Shown here in pieces: positions 7,424-14,513 of a DNA stretch of 16,438 bases (the stretch's first letter is position 1; each line of letters starts with the position of its first letter). Made by a program: the position numbers and the translations under genes. This DNA is from JBBQIY01 sp964618405 (GTDB lineage: Bacteria > Verrucomicrobiota > Kiritimatiellia > RFP12 > UBA3636): NCBI GenBank assembly GCA_964618405.1, contig CAZUAY010000057.1:1-16438 (forward strand), given 5' to 3'. The notes below the pieces were generated by a model. That model saw only the letters and a program-made list of their open reading frames with translations. It was not told the origin of the DNA and searched no databases.

Positions 7424-8224
7424 TTAGTTGGATGCACCGACGATGATCGGCATCAGCTTGTCAACCAGTTTAGAAACGGTGTCCTCGGGTTCGCCCGTGA
7501 GGATTTCGCCATCGGTTCGTGCGGAAGGCGTGAAAATTTTCATGACCTTAGTCGGCGAGCCATTGAGACCACATTTTTTTGTATCGCAAGCAATGTCTTC
7601 CGCCTTCCATACGGTGAGTTCGGCTTTTTTGGATGCCATTTTTCCCCTGAGCGAAGGTAGACGTGGCTCGTTAATTTCCTTAACCACGGTGATAATGCAG
7701 GGAACCGACGATCGGATGGTTTCGTTTCCTTCCTCTAGCATACGTTGTGCCGTAATGGAGGCGGCATCGACATCCAATATCGTGCGAACGTAGGTGATCT
7801 GCGGAAGGTCGAGATGCGTCGCAACGCCAGGACCCACCTGCGCTGTATCGCCATCGGATGCCTGCTTGCCGAAGACGATGAGATCCACATCGCCGATCGT
7901 CCGGACGGCTTGAGCGAGTGTATAGCTGGTGGCCCATGTATCAGCCCCCGCAAAGGCTCTGTCGCAAAGCAAAACGCCTTTATCGACACCCATTGAAATG
8001 GCTTCGCGTAGAACGGCCTCAGCTTGTGGAGGCCCCATCGTCAGAGCGGTAACGGTGCTGTCTCCGCCAATTCGCTCTTTAATTCGGAGCGCCTCTTCAA
8101 TGGCGTACATGTCAAACGGGTTAACAATGGATACGACGCCTTCACGCATCAGCGTGTTGGTTTCAGGATTTATTTTGACATCGGTCGTGTCAGGAACCTG
8201 TTTGATGCAGACTACGATTTTCAT
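7424..8224 (-). CDS. etfB: Electron transfer flavoprotein beta subunit
   Basis: The beta subunit pairs with EtfA and binds AMP or, in bifurcating forms, a second FAD plus NADH. Family signatures are MKIVVCIKQVPDTTDVKI at the N-terminus, IVNPFDMYAIEEALRIKE, the nucleotide-binding loop FGKQASDGDTAQVGPGVA, LPSLRGKMASKKAE, and GLNGSPTKVMKIFTP. At 266 residues it has normal family length. GGAG on the minus strand (8232-8235), 7 bases before ATG 8224, supports the start. The NPFDMYAIEEAL form, rather than the NPFDEIAVEEAV I recall in mitochondrial-type proteins, is consistent with an anaerobic or bifurcating ETF, but this is suggestive only. It heads the operon etfB-etfA-ruvC. Confidence 0.95.
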   Translation of the reverse strand: MKIVVCIKQVPDTTDVKINPETNTLMREGVVSIVNPFDMYAIEEALRIKERIGGDSTVTALTMGPPQAEAVLREAISMGVDKGVLLCDRAFAGADTWATSYTLAQAVRTIGDVDLIVFGKQASDGDTAQVGPGVATHLDLPQITYVRTILDVDAASITAQRMLEEGNETIRSSVPCIITVVKEINEPRLPSLRGKMASKKAELTVWKAEDIACDTKKCGLNGSPTKVMKIFTPSARTDGEILTGEPEDTVSKLVDKLMPIIVGASN

Positions 8225-8333
8225 CTGATTACTCCACGGGACAAGCTATTCATTTCAAACAACGAAAATCCCCTAAGGGACTCGAAAACAGCGGCGAATG
8301 GTAAACGAAAACTCTTTAAATTGCAACACAAGT

Positions 8334-8363
8334 ATTCTAAATTTAAAACACTTTTTCCAAGAA
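8334..8363 (-). promoter_or_regulatory. Candidate promoter for etfB-etfA-ruvC
   Basis: On the minus strand, TTCTTG (8363-8358) and TAGAAT (8339-8334) are separated by 18 bases. The -10 matches five of six consensus bases; the -35 is weak. The surroundings are AT-rich, as expected for a promoter. It would give a leader of roughly 100 bases before etfB. Confidence 0.4.
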
Positions 8364-8415
8364 CTTGACGTGACTCTTGTGGGAATAGCCAGAAGTTAAC
8401 TGACCTCTTATTGCG

Positions 8416-8439
8416 GCCAATCAGGAGATTGGCTCTCCT
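8416..8439. repeat. Two overlapping, mutually exclusive hairpins
   Basis: GCCAATC-AGGA-GATTGGC (8416-8433) is a perfect 7-base stem. AGGAGA-TTGGC-TCTCCT (8423-8439) is a perfect 6-base stem that reuses the loop and the second arm of the first, so both cannot form at once. It may be a REP-like element or a regulatory switch in a leader. Confidence 0.45.
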
Positions 8440-8505
8440 ATTCCCCTCCCTCTGTATCTCAAACTCTCTGTGTTTAAAACCCAAAACCCATTACCCACAT
8501 CCTTA

Positions 8506-8527
8506 CCCCCGGTCACTGACCGGTTAC
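8506..8527. repeat. Palindromic intergenic repeat, partial copy C
   Basis: CCCCCGGTCACTGACCGGTTAC resembles the right half of copy A (CCCCCGTCACTGACCG). It contains the inverted repeat CCGGTCA-C-TGACCGG (8509-8523). AAAAAC follows it, and a TTGCAT element lies at 8548, as after copy B. Confidence 0.5.
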
Positions 8528-8547
8528 AAAAACGGCGTAAAAATTCC

Positions 8548-8576
8548 TTGCATTGCAAAGGATATTTTGCGAGAAT
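8548..8576 (+). promoter_or_regulatory. Candidate promoter for the glycosidase-murD-ftsW operon
   Basis: TTGCAT (8548-8553) and GAGAAT (8571-8576) lie 17 bases apart, about 74 bases before ATG 8651. The -10 is only a four-of-six match. The same -35 sequence, spacer and distance to the start codon occur before the gene at 4737, which raises confidence somewhat. Confidence 0.4.
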
Positions 8577-8650
8577 CCTCAATGTAAAGGCTGACAGTGC
8601 TAGGGTATGGTATAGAGGTGAAGCCTGAAAAATGAAGATTGGATAATATT

Positions 8651-10423
8651 ATGATACAGAAAGCAGTTAAACCTTCAGAGTTCAAATCCTTTGATCCCTT
8701 GGAGCATGCGTCGCTTTCAATTGATTTTCTTACGCAGATGACGGACCCCGCCTTGGGCGGTCTTCCATACGGGTTTATTTCTCCGCTGCACAATCCGCCT
8801 TACGCTGAGCACGGGCGTATTGATGATGCTGAATTAATAGCGTCTTGGTACGAAGGGCTGTCCTGTGCTCGCGAGGTTGTTGGAACCAGCAAAGGAGCCG
8901 ATGTTGAAGAGACGCTTTATGGACTGCTTGTTGATACGGGATGGGATAAGGAGTCTGGTCTACGCTTTCCTGCGAGGCGTGCTTGGTCGGGTGCAACGGA
9001 CTACTGCACACTCCCCGAGATGGCGATCGTGCTGTCTGCGCTCAATCGAGCGATAGAAGTGGATCCAAAGGACAAAAAGGCCGAGAAGCGCGCCGCTGGA
9101 CTTGTGCAAGGTCTTCGCAAGCTTGTCATTGAGCATACGCATCGCGCGGTTGGAATCGGAGAATTTGCGCTCAATGAGCCCTGCTTTTCATTCCAGAACG
9201 ATGTGTATATTTTCGGAAAAGGTTTTGATAACGCTTTTGGAACGTGTCATGCAGACTGGGTTCTTCGATACAGTGTCCTGATTGAGCCCCTCGTGACCCG
9301 GTCGCTCTTGGCCAAGGATGGGGTTGCGCTTGAGCTTGCCGTGGGGCTCGCCAACACCCTTACCAGCCTGAGTCATTATTTTACCAATCGAAATGAATTT
9401 TCTGGCCATGTTCATTCGGCGATGTGGGTGGCAACTGGGCTGGCGAAGCTCGGTCGTGTGTCGAGTCAGGACAAATATGTAGCCAAAGCCAAAGGGCTTT
9501 ATGATTTTGTTCGTCGCAGCGCCTCCGCATTCGGTTGGGTTCCCGAGTATATGCAATGGCAGTTGATCGCGGACGAGCGGTGTGAAGCGTGTTGCATCAA
9601 GGACATGATGCAGTGTGCGCTGGAGCTGGTCGATTGTGGCTTCCCAGAATATTGGGATGACGTGCATCGCTTCTGGCGCAATCATTTGGCAGAGAGCCAA
9701 ATCGTAGAAACAGACTTCTTACCGAAGTCTTCGGATAAGAACAAAGATACTGCACAGCGAACCTACAAAAGCATTGGAGAGAGAGTTAAAGGAGGGTTTT
9801 CAGGCTGTACTGCGCCGAACTCCGTTTCACTCGCGCGCTACCGGAGCATCGCTCCCTGCTGTTCTGCTTCCGCTCCCCAAGCCATGCTTTCAGCTTGGCG
9901 GCGTGCAGCAGAATTTAGTCGTGGAAATTTAATTGTCAATTTTCCTGTTGATTTTGAAAACCAAACAGCGAAGGTTACCGTTGGCTATCCCAATACGGGA
10001 TACGTACGCATCAAGCTGAAAAAACCTTGTCGTGTCATTGTCCGAGTCTTTCCATGGATGCCAGCACCTCACGAGGGAACCATCGATGGACGTCCAGCAG
10101 GGCTTGAGCGCCGTGACGATCAGGTTTCATTCCCTGCAGCAGAGAAAGGGGCTGTGCTTGAGTTCAGGCACGAGCTCAAAATGCGGCGTGTGATGGAAAA
10201 CGTTATGGGGCTTGACTTCTTTGGACTTTGGCGTGGCCCCGACATGGTCGATATTCTGCCACACGGATTTGGAGTACGCCTTTACCAGCGCCTCGAGGGG
10301 GCGCCGTTTGATGTGCCGACCAGTTTTGGCGAGGGGCTGACGCGGGCCGAGACAGAGCCAACCCTTGAGCCTGCCAATCCCAAAGAAACCCGACTGAATC
10401 GACGTAAGGCTCCGCGGAGCTAA
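8651..10423 (+). CDS. GH127-like (beta-L-arabinofuranosidase-type) cysteine glycoside hydrolase
   Basis: The protein is probably an (alpha/alpha)6-barrel glycosidase related to GH127, whose characterised members such as HypBA1 use a zinc-bound cysteine nucleophile and an E-x-C...C-C set. The same set can be placed here: Glu312-Ala-Cys314 in RCEACCIKDMM and Cys403-Cys404 in SIAPCCSASAP. The C-terminal part (about residues 430-525) is beta-rich, as in that family (VTVGYPNTGYVRIKLKKPC, RVFPWMPAP). No signal peptide is visible, so it is likely cytoplasmic. ATG 8651 is preferred over an in-frame TTG at 8639, though neither has a strong binding site. The murD-like gene follows 14 bases after the stop, so the two are probably cotranscribed. 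The substrate is unknown. The family call rests on motif pattern only and could instead be a neighbouring six-hairpin family. Confidence 0.6.
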   Translation: MIQKAVKPSEFKSFDPLEHASLSIDFLTQMTDPALGGLPYGFISPLHNPPYAEHGRIDDAELIASWYEGLSCAREVVGTSKGADVEETLYGLLVDTGWDKESGLRFPARRAWSGATDYCTLPEMAIVLSALNRAIEVDPKDKKAEKRAAGLVQGLRKLVIEHTHRAVGIGEFALNEPCFSFQNDVYIFGKGFDNAFGTCHADWVLRYSVLIEPLVTRSLLAKDGVALELAVGLANTLTSLSHYFTNRNEFSGHVHSAMWVATGLAKLGRVSSQDKYVAKAKGLYDFVRRSASAFGWVPEYMQWQLIADERCEACCIKDMMQCALELVDCGFPEYWDDVHRFWRNHLAESQIVETDFLPKSSDKNKDTAQRTYKSIGERVKGGFSGCTAPNSVSLARYRSIAPCCSASAPQAMLSAWRRAAEFSRGNLIVNFPVDFENQTAKVTVGYPNTGYVRIKLKKPCRVIVRVFPWMPAPHEGTIDGRPAGLERRDDQVSFPAAEKGAVLEFRHELKMRRVMENVMGLDFFGLWRGPDMVDILPHGFGVRLYQRLEGAPFDVPTSFGEGLTRAETEPTLEPANPKETRLNRRKAPRS

Positions 10424-10437
10424 GGTTTGCTTTCATC

Positions 10438-11811
10438 GTGACCATGAAGTTAGCCATTGTATTCGGTGCGGGAATAAGCGGTAAAGCTGCTGTTGCACTT
10501 CTGAAACGCAGAGGTTACCGAGTGGTTGTGCTGTGCCCATCCGCTTCAGCAGAAACGGATGCGCTACGCGTGGACGGAGTCGAAGTTCTTATCGGTGATC
10601 CAGTGGCATCGGTGCAGAAAGTTGTTGAGAGCAGCGCTGAGAATCTCTGCGCAGTATCGAGTCCGGGAATTTCTATAAACTCTCCGGAATTGATGCGTTG
10701 CGCCGAGCTCGGAATACGGCGAATTGGCGAATTAGAGTACGGTTCTGGTTTTCTGAAAAGCAGGATTATCGCCGTCACGGGAAGTAAAGGCAAGAGTTCG
10801 CTTGTTAAGTTGCTGGCTGACACCTTGTCAAGTACAGGCATTACAGCAGTCCCTTGCGGCAACTACGGAACGGCTGTCTGTGATGTTGCCTTGATGGAGA
10901 AACCACCGGCAGTCGCTGTCATAGAATGCAGCTCGTTTCAGTTGGAGGGTCTCGACTCAATTCTCAAGCCAAGGTCTGCACTGGTACTCAATCTTTCACA
11001 CGACCACTTGGATCGGCATCAGACCTTGGAATGTTATCGAGAGGCGAAACTTAACCTCTTCCGCAACATGAATGAAAGCGGCTTACAGATGTTGCCCGCA
11101 CGTTCGGAAGACCCTTACCATTTGAATACTGCCTATGAGGCTCGCTACGGGAGAACGGCCGTGACGTTTGGAAACGGCCCTGATGCACAATGGCAGTACA
11201 AGAGTGGGCGTGTCATCGATCGCAAGCGTGGATGTTCAATTAGCATTTCGGGGAGTTATTTTGACAACCCAATCCTCGGTCCAGCGGCGGCGGCAGCTTG
11301 CGGACTTCTGAAAGCGGAAGCACTCGCTGATGAAGCGATCGAGAAAGGGTTTCGGGAGTTTTTGCCGCTACCACATCGGATGCAACGTATTGGCGAAGTC
11401 AATGGGATCACGTTCATCAATGACTCGAAGGCAACCAGCATTGCGGCTCTTGTTGCTGGGGTACAAATGGCCGTGCCGCCTGTCTATTTAGTCGCTGGCG
11501 GGCGGCTTAAAGAAAAAATTGGTGTTACGGGAAAAGAAGTCGTGACATTAGGGGTGAAAAAAGTGTATATTATTGGCGAATGCATGAGTGAAATGAAATC
11601 AGCATGGTCTCCCGAGCTTCCAATGGAGCTGTGTGGAATCCTTGATGAAGCCGTCACTTCTGCTTTCCGGGATGCCCGAGAGGGAGGGACGATTCTTTTG
11701 TCACCCGGGACGGCCAGTTTCGACCAGTTCAAAGACTATCAACAGCGTGGCGACTGCTTCGCTAAAATCGCAAGAAGTATCATTTCAAAAGCGGCTAAGT
11801 CCGCAAATTAA
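10438..11811 (+). CDS. murD: MurD-like UDP-N-acetylmuramoyl-alanine--D-glutamate ligase, divergent
   Basis: MurD adds D-glutamate to UDP-MurNAc-L-Ala in cytoplasmic peptidoglycan precursor synthesis. Visible Mur-ligase features are the N-terminal Rossmann-like GAGISGKAAVALLKRRG, a P-loop VTGSKGKSS (residues 113-121), GNYGTA, ECSSFQLE, NLSHDHLDRH, YREAKLNL with the carbamylated lysine at 204, LPHRMQRIGEVNGITFINDSKATS, and LLSPGTASFDQFKDYQQRGD. Several positions deviate: the P-loop has Lys117 where MurD normally has Asn, the adenine-site GxHNxxN is replaced by GPAAAAA (281-287), and GGxxK reads GGRLKEK. Length (457) is normal. GTG 10438 is 12 bases after AAGG; ATG 10444 is the alternative. It is followed closely by the LysM lipoprotein and ftsW. 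It is most likely a diverged MurD; a related amide ligase is possible. Confidence 0.85.
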   Translation: MTMKLAIVFGAGISGKAAVALLKRRGYRVVVLCPSASAETDALRVDGVEVLIGDPVASVQKVVESSAENLCAVSSPGISINSPELMRCAELGIRRIGELEYGSGFLKSRIIAVTGSKGKSSLVKLLADTLSSTGITAVPCGNYGTAVCDVALMEKPPAVAVIECSSFQLEGLDSILKPRSALVLNLSHDHLDRHQTLECYREAKLNLFRNMNESGLQMLPARSEDPYHLNTAYEARYGRTAVTFGNGPDAQWQYKSGRVIDRKRGCSISISGSYFDNPILGPAAAAACGLLKAEALADEAIEKGFREFLPLPHRMQRIGEVNGITFINDSKATSIAALVAGVQMAVPPVYLVAGGRLKEKIGVTGKEVVTLGVKKVYIIGECMSEMKSAWSPELPMELCGILDEAVTSAFRDAREGGTILLSPGTASFDQFKDYQQRGDCFAKIARSIISKAAKSAN

Positions 11812-11835
11812 TAAGAGAATAACGGAGCTAATACT

Positions 11836-12954
11836 ATGAAAAATGCTTTGACGAGAGCAACAGTTGTTGTTGGGCAACTCGCCGTTGCCGCAGTGGTGAT
11901 TCAGGGATGCCGGACTTATACCCCCGGCGGCAGGACTGCACTTGGTGGAGAAGCGACGGAGTTGAAGCAAGGGACAGTTGTGACACTGGACGGACGTTCA
12001 GCAAGCAGCTCAACGATTTCTCCTGTTGCGGTAAGTCAGTCGATTACGCCCGTCAATCACGTTGGCGCACCGGGAACGTACAAAGAATTTGTTATTGATC
12101 ACGATGCCGGTCTGAAGAATCCGTATGCTGGGCTCAATAAGACTGCAACCAAGCACGTCCCAGCGCCGCCACCATCTGGAGTTGGCGCAGAGTCGGCCGG
12201 AAAGAAGATTACCGCTGATGGTAAGTATGCCCTGTACGTTGTCAAACGGGGAGACTCCGCAGGTGCTATCGCCAATCGGCACGGAATGACCCAGGCTGAG
12301 TTCATTCGAGTAAACGCAATTGCGAATCCTAACCGCATTCGTATTGGACAAGAGTTTAAAGTTTCAGCCGACGGGAAAGCACTTTCGGGTGGCAAGTCAG
12401 CGGGAACCGCATCGTCGAGCAATGGCAGCGAGTACACCGTTGTTTCTGGCGATTCGCTTAGTAAAATCGCCGCTAAGTATGGTATGCGAACATCGGATCT
12501 CATGGCGATGAATGGAATCCAGAATGCAAACATGATTCGCGTTGGTCAGAAACTCCGCGTCAGTAAGTCGTCGACCGTTAAGAGTTCTAGTTCTGAAAAA
12601 GCGAGCCCGTCTACGAAGCCGGATGCCAAAGTTGAAGAACCGATTGTTGAGCCAATTGATACGCCAGCACCTAGCGGCGATCTCGATGTACTCATTGGTC
12701 TGACAACATCAGACGCTGCGCCAAAGTCCTTGATTGAGGCTAAGCAGACTACAGCAGAGGCTGCGTCCCCCAAACCGGCCGCTACAGCGACCAGCGGTAT
12801 CAAAGAGCATACCGTTCAAGAGGGCGAAGATGTTTTCGGGGTTGCGCTTAAATACAATGTCAGACCGCTAGACATCCGCCGCGAAAACGGCATGACTGGA
12901 TCGAATCTGGTCCCTGGAACTGTCATTAAAATTCCTGCCGCTCAAGGCAACTAA
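11836..12954 (+). CDS. LysM-domain lipoprotein
   Basis: This is a predicted cell-envelope lipoprotein that binds peptidoglycan. The N-terminus has a basic start and a hydrophobic span ending VVIQGC, with a lipobox-like cysteine at residue 25; Gln at -2 is unusual for a lipobox. Three LysM repeats follow: about 131-176 (VVKRGDSAGAIANRHGM), 200-244 (YTVVSGDSLSKIAAKYGM) and 324-369 (HTVQEGEDVFGVALKYNV). They are joined by Ser/Ala/Pro/Lys-rich linkers; the third repeat is the most diverged. No catalytic domain is present. GGAG at 11824-11827, 8 bases before ATG, fixes the start. Lying 24 bases after murD and 18 before ftsW, it probably serves septal or sidewall peptidoglycan, perhaps as a scaffold or by localising an amidase. 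Confidence 0.85.
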   Translation: MKNALTRATVVVGQLAVAAVVIQGCRTYTPGGRTALGGEATELKQGTVVTLDGRSASSSTISPVAVSQSITPVNHVGAPGTYKEFVIDHDAGLKNPYAGLNKTATKHVPAPPPSGVGAESAGKKITADGKYALYVVKRGDSAGAIANRHGMTQAEFIRVNAIANPNRIRIGQEFKVSADGKALSGGKSAGTASSSNGSEYTVVSGDSLSKIAAKYGMRTSDLMAMNGIQNANMIRVGQKLRVSKSSTVKSSSSEKASPSTKPDAKVEEPIVEPIDTPAPSGDLDVLIGLTTSDAAPKSLIEAKQTTAEAASPKPAATATSGIKEHTVQEGEDVFGVALKYNVRPLDIRRENGMTGSNLVPGTVIKIPAAQGN

Positions 12955-12972
12955 AAGGAACCTCAGCGACCG

Positions 12973-14133
12973 ATGAAATGGGTGACCGCAATCCTGGCTA
13001 TTATCGTACTGGGACTCGTGGGTCTCGGCATCGGTGTGCAAGCAAGTATCAGTAACGTTCAAGGAATGAGTCTGAATGGAAATCCGACTCATTTCCTTGT
13101 TCAGCAAATATTGTATTTCGGAATTGCACTGGTGGCCTGTATTTTCATTGCTGCCATCAATCCCGAAATTTGGGCTCGGAAAGACGTTGCGATCTTCCTT
13201 TGTTTTTTTGTTGTCGTCGCGCTTCTTTCCGTCCACATGCCCGTTATCGGTAAGAGCACCAAGGGCTCAACGCGATGGATTTATATCCTGGGTTTCACGC
13301 TTCAACCATCTGAATTCGTTAAAATTGCTGCGATTCTCCTCATGGCATGGTGGCAGAGTAGGCCAGGGTGTCTGAATAACGATTTTAAACAAGGTGTTTT
13401 AATTCCCATGTTGGGACTTGGCATCATTGCCATTGGTTTCCTTTCGCAGCCAGATTTCGGCTCTGCGATCATGCTCTGCGCAGTCAACGGACCGCTCATG
13501 CTGGTAGCGGGAGTAAGGTTTAAGCACCTCATTCCGTTTGCGATTCTTGGTTTTGTTGCGATCTCCATCATGGTTCTACAGAATCCTGAACGCTTGAGCC
13601 GAATTACGTCGGTTGTCCAAGTTAAAGCGGAATCAGAGGCCCATGATGATGGTGACTCTTACCAACTTCGACAGTCTCTTTCAGCTCTTGAATCCGGTGG
13701 ATTGAAAGGAATCGGATTCGGGAATAGCGTCTTTAAACAGGATTACTTACCCGAAAACCATACCGACTTCGTCTTCGCGATGATTGGAGAAGAGCTCGGG
13801 TTTATCGTGGCGATTACCTGCCTTTTTCTTTTCTGGTTACTCCTGCTGAGTGGCGTGTGGATCAGCATTCGAGCTCAGACACCCTTTACCAGACTCCTCT
13901 CTTTCGGAATGACGCTTCATGTAGGTCTTTGCGCCGGCGTAAATCTCGGAGTCGTAACAGGAGTTCTCCCTACCAAAGGGCTTGCGTTGCCGTTTCTGAG
14001 CTACGGGGGAAGTAATCTCGTCAGCTCGCTTGTCGCCATTGGATTTATTATTGCAGTTGGCTGGCGGTGTCCCGCTGCACCCAAGAAACCTCGATCCTGC
14101 TATGATCCTGAGCGGAAAGTGTGGATCTCATGA
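12973..14133 (+). CDS. ftsW: FtsW-type SEDS peptidoglycan glycosyltransferase
   Basis: The protein is a polytopic membrane enzyme of the SEDS family that polymerises lipid II, in FtsW at the division septum with a partner class B PBP. Family signatures are GSTRWIYILGFTLQPSEFVKIA, QPDFGSAIM, YQLRQSLSALESGGLKGIGFG, YLPENHTDFVFAMIGEELGF with the conserved catalytic Asp265, and GVLPTKGLALPFLSYGGSN near the C-terminus. Hydrophobic segments are spread over the full 386 residues, in line with the usual 10-helix topology. The cytoplasmic tail is short and basic. AAGGA precedes the start by 12 bases. The murD context favours FtsW over RodA, but the two cannot be separated on sequence motifs alone. Its stop codon overlaps the ATG of the next gene (ATGA). 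Confidence 0.9.
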   Translation: MKWVTAILAIIVLGLVGLGIGVQASISNVQGMSLNGNPTHFLVQQILYFGIALVACIFIAAINPEIWARKDVAIFLCFFVVVALLSVHMPVIGKSTKGSTRWIYILGFTLQPSEFVKIAAILLMAWWQSRPGCLNNDFKQGVLIPMLGLGIIAIGFLSQPDFGSAIMLCAVNGPLMLVAGVRFKHLIPFAILGFVAISIMVLQNPERLSRITSVVQVKAESEAHDDGDSYQLRQSLSALESGGLKGIGFGNSVFKQDYLPENHTDFVFAMIGEELGFIVAITCLFLFWLLLLSGVWISIRAQTPFTRLLSFGMTLHVGLCAGVNLGVVTGVLPTKGLALPFLSYGGSNLVSSLVAIGFIIAVGWRCPAAPKKPRSCYDPERKVWIS

Positions 14134-14492
14134 AAAATCACGACTTTCCAAAAGTGCTGGTTATGGGATCTGGCACCTCCACAGGTGTGCCCATCATTGG
14201 CTGTACTTGTCCTGTTTGTACCTCGACAGATTTTCGCGACAATCGGCTCCGCACAGGAGTACATCTGACCTGTAATGGGTATGGGCTTCAAATCGACTTA
14301 TCCCCCGACTTTCGCCAGCAAGTTCTTCGATTTAAAATTCCAAGAATTGATGCAGCCTTGCTCACGCATCCCCATGCCGATCATATCCTCGGTCTCGATG
14401 AAATTCGGCAATTTAACACACTACAAAAATCACGCATCTCCGTATACGCCCGTGCGTTTACAATCAAAGGGGTTAATAAAATGTTTGGCTAA
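14130..14492 (+). pseudogene. Metallo-beta-lactamase-fold hydrolase (PhnP-like), N-terminal half before an in-frame TAA
   Basis: This is the first 120 residues of a metal-dependent hydrolase of the metallo-beta-lactamase superfamily. GSGTSTGVPIIGCTCPVC, with a CxCxxC structural-zinc motif (Cys25, 27, 30), and HPHADH (residues 80-85, the metal site) place it near PhnP-type phosphodiesterases. ATG 14130 overlaps the ftsW stop by four bases, indicating translational coupling; GTG 14121 is a longer alternative. The frame ends at TAA 14490-14492 right after KMFG, about where the family's central F-x-Y segment is expected. The second half, in the same frame, begins just after. Without it, the remaining metal ligands are missing, so this product alone should be inactive. 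A sequencing or assembly error, a real nonsense mutation, or readthrough are the options. Confidence 0.8.
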
Positions 14493-14513
14493 ATTTACCG
14501 GTTTTACTGTTGG

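Larger units (their letters stand above)
8225..8638. other. Divergent intergenic region between etfB and the glycosidase operon
   Basis: No gene is visible in these 414 bases. Both flanking operons should start from here. It contains an AT-rich tract (8310-8357) with a possible minus-strand promoter for etfB, a pair of overlapping hairpins (8416-8439), a fragment of the palindromic repeat (8506-8527), and a candidate plus-strand promoter (8548-8576). CTGACA (8591-8596) with TATAGA (8611-8616) is a second pair, but its 14-base spacer is too short to trust. Confidence 0.6.

Noticed and set aside
5603..8224. A repair operon around ruvC
   Set aside because: ruvA, ruvB and yebC are absent; the upstream genes are electron-transfer subunits with no known link to recombination.
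8591..8616. Promoter CTGACA / TATAGA before the glycosidase
   Set aside because: The spacer is 14 bases, too short for a sigma70 promoter; the TTGCAT/GAGAAT pair at 8548-8576 has a 17-base spacer.
14490..14492. TAA read as an amino acid (recoded genetic code)
   Set aside because: Every other gene here ends normally at TAA, TAG or TGA, and none has an internal TAA.
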